Assembly (NCBI GenBank): GCA_031310005.1
Contig: CM062381.1
Location: 1,240,001 to 1,304,000, forward strand
Source: Dactylellina haptotyla
Lineage: Eukaryota > Ascomycota > Orbiliomycetes > Orbiliales > Orbiliaceae
Reading direction: 5' to 3'
DNA: 64,000 nt
The position numbers and the translations under genes are program-made. The notes beneath the pieces were generated by a model. It ran no database searches, had not been told where the DNA came from, and was given only the letters and a program-made list of their open reading frames with translations. Shown piece by piece: positions 56,801 through 64,000 of the stretch (positions are counted from its first letter, which is position 1; every line of letters begins with the position of its first letter).

Positions 56801-59460
56801 GTAAACTGTGCTAACAGGTCGCATCAGATACCGAATGACGGAAATAGTGCCGGGAGGGATAGTGGGTGCCGGATAGACGGTCGTCGTTGAGTCTGTGGTC
56901 CCGGTAGCTGGCGCTAGAACTGTTACTATAGGATTTGTCTGATACTCGATAACGGAGATGGTCCCGCTGCCATCTGTAATGGTAGAACCAGCATAATCTG
57001 TCGGGTACTCTGTGGTGACATATGCGCTAGAGCCAATTGTCGTAAGCGTCGTGATAGGTTGAGGAACTCCGATAATCACAGTGATTGTCCCAGTTCCATC
57101 AATAAGAGTGCTGCCGACCGAGTTTGTCGGGAAACTGGTTGTCGTGTAAGCGCTATTACCAAACCTGGTAATAGTCGTGATGGCTTGAGTGATTCCAATT
57201 TCGACTGTAATAGTGCCCCCTGGACCATCAGCTCCCGGCGTAATTGGCTGCCCGTTGCTGTTGGTAGGGAATATCGTAGTTGTGTAAGCGCTGTTGGTTG
57301 GGCGGGTGACCGTGACAGTAGGTTGGACAATATAGTCAATGACTGTCACAGTACCAGTCAAACCGTCCGTAATCGGGCTTCCATCGCTAGCCGTCGGGAA
57401 AACTGTTGTGGTAGCAAGAACAGTTCCAATCTTCGTCACAGTTGTACTGGCTGGCACCACGTATTCAATCACGGATATCGTCCCAACAATGTCTGTGGGT
57501 GCCGGGTAGATTGTGGTAACGGAGGGAATGCCGTTTGTCGCAGGACGTTTGACAGTAGTAACGGGTCTAGTAACATACTCAATGACAGAAATTGTACCCA
57601 TGATATCAGTAGGGTTCGGAGTAACGGTGGTTGTGAAAGCGCTGGTTCCCACTACAAGAACTGTGGTAGCAGGTTGTGTAAGGAATGTGACCACCGTCTT
57701 AGTACCACCGGGAATTGTAGCACCGTTTGAATCAGTCGGCCAGAGAGTTGTAAGACCGGTTGCACTGCCAACTCGAGTAACCAGAGTCTCAGGTTGCGTG
57801 ATAAAGGTAATGATAGTCCTTGTTCCCGACCCATCGGTAATGGTAGATCCAGAGGAGTCAGTTGGAAACAGAGTCGTCAAACCAGTCGTTGATGCTACCT
57901 GAGTTACCAGGGTTTCGGGCTGGACGATGAACGTGATGATACTAATGGTGCCAGATCCATCTGTCACAGTACTACCAGCACTATCTGTGGGGAATACTGT
58001 CGTGATACCAGTAACACTCGCTAACCGCGTGACAGTGGTTATCGGTTGAGTGACAAAGTTAATGATACTGACGGTAGCTGTTGGATCGGTAAGTGTATTA
58101 CCGGATGCATCAGTGGGGTAGACGGTAGTCAGGTAAGCACTGCTACCAACCCGTGTCAGGGTTGTTCTAGGCTGGGAGGCAGAGATAACATATGTGATTA
58201 CACTGATAGTGCCTGAAGCGTCGGTTATAGTAGCACCAGTTGAATCAGTTGGAAACACAGTAGTAAGGCCAGTAGAGGTACCGGTTCGGGTTATAGTTGT
58301 AATCGGCTGGACGATAAACGTCACAATTGTTTTAGTCCCACTACCATCTGTAATTGTCGACCCGGAGGGGTCGGTTGGCCAGAGAGTAGTGAGGCCGGTT
58401 GCGGACCCGACTCGGGTAACTAAAGTCTCGGCTTGGGTAATGTGGACAATGACAGTAACAGTCCCGCTGTCAGTTAAAGTGGAGCCAACGCTGTTAGTTG
58501 GATAGGCGGTCGTCGTAGCGGCTACGCTTCCGAGCTGTGTGGTTGTCACAGTAGGTCGAGCTACATACTCAATGATGGAAATAGTAGCAGTCGGGTTCGA
58601 AGGATCAGACGGGAAAATAGTTGTTGTATATGCAGCTGTCGCCGTTCGCGTTACAGTTGTGACAGGCAATGTCACATAATCGATGACACTAACAGGAACT
58701 GAAAGGTCCGTTTCTGTAGGATACACGGTGGTAGTGGAAACACTGCTGCCGCCACGAATTATCGTAATTGTAGACCTAACGACGTATGTGATAACCTCAA
58801 CCGGTGACGTTATTGGGGCATCGGTAGCTGGGAAGATAGTGGTGCCTGAAGGGCCATTTGGACCTGCTGGGCTGGTAATAGTCGTCACTGGTCGGCTAGC
58901 GTATGTAATTACCTGAATCGGGACTGTTACAGCTACATCGGTACCGGGTACGATAGTAGTGGCTGAAGGGCCGTTTGGACCTGCTGGGCTAGTGATAGTT
59001 GTAACTGGTCGGCTAGCGTAGGTAATCACCTGAACAGGGACCGTTACAGCTACATCAGTACCAGGTACGATAGTGGTACCCGATGGGCCGCCGGGTCCCG
59101 CAGGGCGTGTCACATAGCTGGTTTGCCTTGGGGTGTAAATAACAACGCTAGCCGGCTGACCTGGGCTTGTAGGGAAGATAGTGGTAGTAGAAAGATCCCC
59201 AGTCGCAGGTAGGGAAATTGTGACAGTCCCTCGGGTAATGTATGTGATGACGGTAACAGTTCCAGATCCGTCAGTGATGGTGTTGCCAGTTCCGTCAGTG
59301 GGATATTGAGTAGTCACACCGGTGGTCGAGGCTGGCTCGGTGATAGTCGTCCTCACTTGCGCAACATATGTTATCACAGTTGCAACGCCAGTGCTCTCTG
59401 GGGGGAAGATAGTGGTTACAGAGACAGCAGTCCCAGTGCGAGTGATGGTAGTAGTTTGTT
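52990..59460 (-). repeat. Tandem coding repeats of the adhesin stalk
   Basis: Roughly fifty coding repeats of about 123-126 bp. Those at about 53.9-55.8 kb are nearly identical at DNA level and alternate two unit types, giving a 249-bp dimer period (for example GTGGATCC at 55233 and 55482, and the plus-strand open frames between 54441 and 54939). Units toward 59 kb are far more diverged. All run in the same direction as the gene. Confidence 0.85.
53881..54064. repeat. Perfect 92-bp tandem duplication
   Basis: 53881-53972 and 53973-54064 are identical, and the bases flanking the pair differ, so the unit is exactly 92 bp. It is not a multiple of three, nor a multiple of the repeat unit, and it shifts the adhesin reading frame. 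It contains no AGGT on the minus strand, so splicing out one copy by a GT-AG intron would not work. Confidence 0.95.
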
Positions 59461-60414
59461 GACCTGTTGGAACCACATACTTTGTAACCGTACTCGTAAT
59501 GGTTTTTGTCGTTGTGGTAAAGTAGGTTGTCGAGGTGACTTTGATGACCTTTTTCGTCGTGGAATAATGCGTGCTTGTAGACTTCGCCGTTTTTGTGGTA
59601 TACTTTGTAGTTTGGGCGGTGGCTATTGTTTTTGTCTTAGTGACCGTCGTCTTTTTCGTTTTCGTTTGTCTTACGATAGACGTCGGAACGTTGACGGTTT
59701 TCGTTTTCCGGGCTGGTGTTTTCGTAGTGTATTTTGTCTTTGTGGCAAAGCAGGCTTTTAGGGGAGATTTTATCAGCAATTATACCCAAGATACTATCAC
59801 TAGAAGAAAATCGAATAATGATCTTACAGCATGACTTCGGCGTTGAGGCGGCACGACGGAAAAGAGCAAAGAGAGCAGCCTTGGCGCTGGCTGGAGGCGT
59901 GCCATATATCGTTTTAGTGGTCGTGACGGTTTTAGTTTTGGTTCTGAGATTCCGATTCCAAGTTAATCCATGTTCAAGCTTTAGTTTTTCGAGACAAGGG
60001 GACATACGATGTTCGGCTAGAGCGGATGGTACTGAGCTGAGTGGTTGTGGCCCACGTAGTCTTTTGAGTCCACTTTGTGATGGTTTTTGAAAGGGTAACA
60101 GTTTTACAAGCGGTCCGAACGGTTTTGTTCACGACCGATGTAGAAGTTTTCCAATGAGTACAAGTAGATTTACCCTTCTTGACATATTTAGTGGTAGTTG
60201 GAGTTGGCTTGGTCACGGTCTTCGTGCAAGTTGAAAGCTTGACACTCTTGGTCCGGAAATATTTGGAACAGCTGGAAGAAACACCGTATCGTTGAGCTAC
60301 TGATTTACAGCTGGCAGCTGCACTTTTGCAGTTTGAGCCCCCTCCATAGCTGCCATATCCAGCCAATGCAGCACTAGCTAGAGCTAGGTGCACAATGCCT
60401 CTAAGGAACAGCAT
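53948..60414 (-). CDS. Giant Thr-rich adhesin, signal peptide and stalk
   Basis: The 5' part of a very long surface-protein gene. Exons are 60414-60008, 59943-59828 and 59754 onward; introns start GTATGT and GTAAGA and frame is kept. A signal peptide (MLFLRGIVHLALASAALAG) is followed by a Cys- and Lys/Thr-rich head (CKSAAASCKSVAQRYG and more) and then dozens of Thr/Val/Ser-rich repeats of about 41 residues, typically carrying TTTxxPTDSxGSTITDGSGT. They are likely beta-strand-rich and heavily O-glycosylated. As written, the frame stops at 53948, giving 2109 residues. A perfect 92-bp tandem duplication (53881-54064) causes this stop: removing one copy joins the frame exactly to the GLEYA-domain part at 50001, for a 3394-residue protein. 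No C-terminal GPI signal is visible at either end point. Confidence 0.85.
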
Positions 60415-63400
60415 GGTAGCTGTGAGAGGATTCCAAGAACCGTGGAAATGTTTGAAATTTACCCAGATGAATAGAGGTATACTTTACCTATATAGTTGGA
60501 AATCGGATATTGGTACTCACTTATACTCACCTGTAATAAATATGCAAATGTAGACTTGCACGCTCAATAGGAAATTTGATATTGCTACTTACCTCTAACT
60601 ACTCGAACGTATTGTTCGTTGTTAGCGCGGCAATCTCTCATCAGTCAGATATCACGAAAAAAGAGTTTGCAGAGGGCCTTTTTATACTGAGAGCTCTTAG
60701 AAAGCCTCTTAGAGCCTCCCTCGCTTCGATGAGGGAGAATATCTTCTCTTTCAGACGGCAAATCCCAAGTCTTAGCCCACGATCAAGCCTGGTAAACAAG
60801 ACTCCATCAGACGACGCGACCTCAGATGAAGAAATCCATCTTGCCCCACCGCCTGTCGCGAAGCCTCCGCTTAGTTCGGGGGAGCCTTCTATCGTACGCA
60901 TAGAAGTTGCAAAGCGTCATTGCCATATTATCATCTGAGAATGGTGGGGGTTGTATGCCAATGCGTGATTCAGAATCGATGCCTTTGTGTGCTAACTTGA
61001 GGCGAGAGGGCATGAGGGTATTGTTGTGGTCCAGGCGCCCACAACACATAGCACATCCCAGTTTCCTGACCAAAACGAGTTGCCGCGGCCAAACTCGTCT
61101 AAATTAGGAAGGGGCTTGTACCTGACAAGTTTGGGTGCCGCTAACAAAAAGCACAACGGGCTGCCATGCATAGCTTCTCAAGAATTCTCCAACCACATCA
61201 CTAGGTGACTTTGGCTCCGAACAACTTCGGAAACTGGACTCTAACTCTGGGTCTCTAGAACTTCACTATTTCTAGTGCCAGCCTTCGCATCCTCCTTGCC
61301 AATTGTATGCATATCCGTTACATTGGAGCTTACTTATACCCTGTAAATGTTCTCCTAGCGCGCGGGTTGTTTTCCCTTCCCAGTTGTACACTTCGAAATT
61401 GATTCCAATTACCAGGTTACAAATGGCTGGATGTAAAGCCAAGATCAAGGCACAGCTACTTTAATGATTGACGAAAAATCCGAATATCTGGTATCAAAGT
61501 CTCTCTCCATCATTTGTAAGCTTCAGGGGGCTATTTCGCTATTATCCAGTTAAGTAAGTTGCTATTTCTAGGTTCAGGTCGAACAAAACTAATTTGATAG
61601 AGAGCATGCCGTCTTCATGAGATAGCCTTCTTCGTTGTTCAACAGTGAATGGGAGGAACGTTTAAAAATTTGCTGGCGCCAGTGCTAACGCTTTTGGCTT
61701 ATTTACGGCTACCGATTTATGGAAATCCGGAAACGCCACAACGGAGGGTTAATGAAGACATTGCAAAACGATCGATCCGCACCCGCCTAGTTTCATAGCT
61801 TCCGTGATGAAAAATAGAGACAATAGATTAGTCGCGCAATAGCCATCCACCGGTCTACCAGCTTCGATAAAGAACACAACGTATTATGTCAATTCCCTTC
61901 CAAATGACAAGCTCAAATTATAGAAAGTAATACATTAAATACTAGGGTTAATTGTTTGCTTTAGTATTATCAAACATCTTTGAAGTTGAGATCCACCAAA
62001 TTCGAAACTGGCATCTAAGTGTTCCCAGATGAAAAGAAAACTTTCGAATTTACTGTAATTTCGATGGTGGGGATATGTACTAATAAGCGTACAGTGGTAT
62101 ATATAAAGCAAATATCTGAGCGGATTCGCTAGGCCATGGGCTCGTCTTCTCTCTAATGACACCTACGAGCGGAAACATACAACCGTAAAACCTCTACATC
62201 CGTAATTTCACGATTCGGGATCTTAGCTTAAGCCTGTTCTATTCTGAATCTTCAATTGCTACTGTTATACATTGTTGACTTCTGTGCGATCTTAAGAATA
62301 AGCTCTAAATCAAGATGATTGTCCCTGAAATGTAGCATATAATGTTCTCGATTTGATAATCCAGGGCTGCATACACCGCGCTAGAATATCAGCTGGTGGG
62401 TCCCACATTTTCAACTTTTAAAAATTTATTGCTAAGAGCTCTAGAGTTCACTTCGCCGTGCTATACACCCAGACACTTGCAGTATCACTTCGCTCCCTCG
62501 GAAGCATCGCCTCATCTGGGTGCCAGCACCGCGCCAATATGTGGGATCCAAAAAACTATCTACGATCTACGCACAATGCAGTTAAGCTCTATTCAGGTTA
62601 CTGAAACACATTGAACAATCATAATGGCTTCTAGCCTCACGAAAAAAGAAAAAAAGAATTTCACCTAATATTAGCGGAGTAGTCTACGATATACGGCTTC
62701 CTAGTCTCCCTCGCCACCCACTAGACATCCAAAGTTAGCGAACTTTCTCTTGCCTAAAATCTTTCGAAACTATCGCAATGAGCAGTAGGTTCTAAAGGGT
62801 GGCGGACATTGGCCGAAAAAGGTACAAAGTAACAATTCATCTACCTAACTAAATGCAAAGCAATACAGTCGATGAGACACCTTCGTGTGTACTCAAATAA
62901 GTATCTATGTATACATATTTGTTGCCTCTATGATCCTCCCTTCACGACAATGAAATCAAACGCCACCCTCTATCCCCTGCCATATTAAACCTCACGCGAA
63001 CCGAAATCCAAAGCTCGTCATTTACTACTAATCATCGCTACGCTTAAGTCACCGTTAGATCTCGTATATTAATTCACGACGCATAACCTTCCGCCGGGGC
63101 AATATTCGGTAACAGGGCAGATATGTTAACTCTTCGTATGCAATAAAACGGGTACCGGAGAGACGGGAAACAGGGGGTTGGATCCCCATGGTCGGGTTTC
63201 CAGATCTTGTACCAACTTGTACCTCACTCAGGATTGCTTATCGATCTGAACTCCGAAATCGCTAGCGTCCGAGCTATTCTCACTCAAGCAATATTACCAC
63301 GCTAAGCCGGTTAATTTTATAAGCCGAGCTCAAACAGCCTAACTAACTAAATTCCCCTTCCCGCATGCATACGATAGGACCATAATCCAACGGATAATTC

Positions 63401-64000
63401 CAACTTGTTAGTGGCAGGGTCCCGGTAGGCGTAGGTTTTTGGGCGAGTTTCAAAGTTGCGGTTTTCAGAACGCCATAAAATTGGTAGACCCGATTCCAAC
63501 CCAACCAACCACCCACAATGCAATGTGTCGCTCCGTTCCGACTACGACTTCCAAATACAGGTTCAGCAGTAGGCATAGCCCGAGAATCGATTAGCTAATA
63601 GTGGCGTATTTCGTGATAATTGCCGAAGAACCGGGTAGATGCGTAGAATGTAGAGAGACCCGGTTACCGGGCACCGCGAATCTCCACGCCACTAATCCAA
63701 CATCGCACCATCTCTATGCCAAGTAGCCCGTCGTTGCGCCATCTCGGCGGCATCTTAAACTGAGGAGCTTTGAACCGATGGTAGATATGGTGTCACACTC
63801 ATCTGAAAACTACAGGTTGCGGAGGCTGGAAACACATGTATATAGCTGACGCCTACCTCAATTTGCTAAATCTGAGCACCGCTAACTAACGCCTGCGTGG
63901 AGATATATAGTCTATAGTTCTTCGATGTCCACGGCATTCTATATTGCCACTTTTGAGACTAATCGTATCGCGGGTCAAGCGAAAAAAGGGTCTGAGATAC
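60415..64000. other. Gene-free end of the window
   Basis: About 3.6 kb including the adhesin promoter. Short frames (for example 60641-60901 minus, 62396-62614 plus, 63343-63576 minus) have no family features, signal peptide or splice support. Nothing else was identified. Confidence 0.45.

Noticed and set aside
52990-59460. CRISPR-like array
   Set aside because: The repeats are coding, of varied similarity, without spacers, in a eukaryotic gene.
53425-59834. Many plus-strand open frames rich in Val, Pro and Gly
   Set aside because: Antisense shadows of the Thr-rich adhesin repeats; their periodicity follows the 249-bp dimer.
60576-60938. Overlapping plus and minus frames of 120 and 86 residues
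   Set aside because: The plus frame opens with TTG; neither shows a family motif, splice signals or a signal peptide.
63343-63576. 77-residue minus-strand frame
   Set aside because: A lone short frame with an ATG but no motif and no conserved context visible here.

Overview
The window is a piece of a filamentous ascomycete (Pezizomycotina) nuclear genome. This rests on short GT-AG introns (mostly 43-150 nt, usually starting GTATGT, GTAAGT or GTACGT), conserved eukaryotic housekeeping genes in ascomycete form, and fungal surface-protein families (Egh16-like, GLEYA/PA14 adhesin). An Orbiliomycetes, nematode-trapping type of fungus would fit the surface genes, but this is inference only. I found no transposon, tRNA, rRNA or CRISPR array. 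ORFs that open only at TTG or GTG were trimmed to the first credible ATG.

Layout. (1) 0.4-3.6 kb: a divergent pair of intron-rich mitochondrial genes, the beta subunit of mitochondrial processing peptidase (minus) and SDH4 (plus). (2) 4-38 kb: a gene-sparse accessory region whose genes are mostly intronless. It holds three F-box genes (one interrupted by a frame change) plus the decayed 3' end of another, secreted proteins, a large unknown membrane protein, and a dispersed family of five paralogues with one truncated relative. The paralogues share an N-terminal domain of about 90-100 residues that I do not recognise, followed in most by an acidic or low-complexity linker and in three by a coiled coil. 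(3) 38-46 kb: compact housekeeping genes TAF9, MDM12, SEC61-beta, CMC1 and CSN12, whose exon structures I resolved (only the first SEC61-beta exon is missing). (4) 46.7-60.4 kb: two minus-strand cell-surface genes, an Egh16-like secreted protein with a Thr/Val stalk and acidic tail, and a giant adhesin of about 10.4 kb with a Thr-rich repeat stalk and five C-terminal GLEYA/PA14 domains. (5) 60.4-64 kb: no gene I can support.

Main observations: the unrecognised paralogue family at 17-38 kb; a perfect 92-bp tandem duplication that throws the adhesin out of frame between stalk and binding domains; F-box duplication and decay; and a small four-exon gene at 8.9-9.4 kb.

The housekeeping genes do not form one pathway, although four (MPP-beta, SDH4, MDM12, CMC1) act at mitochondria. 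The surface genes would act together at the cell wall or in contact with a host or prey.
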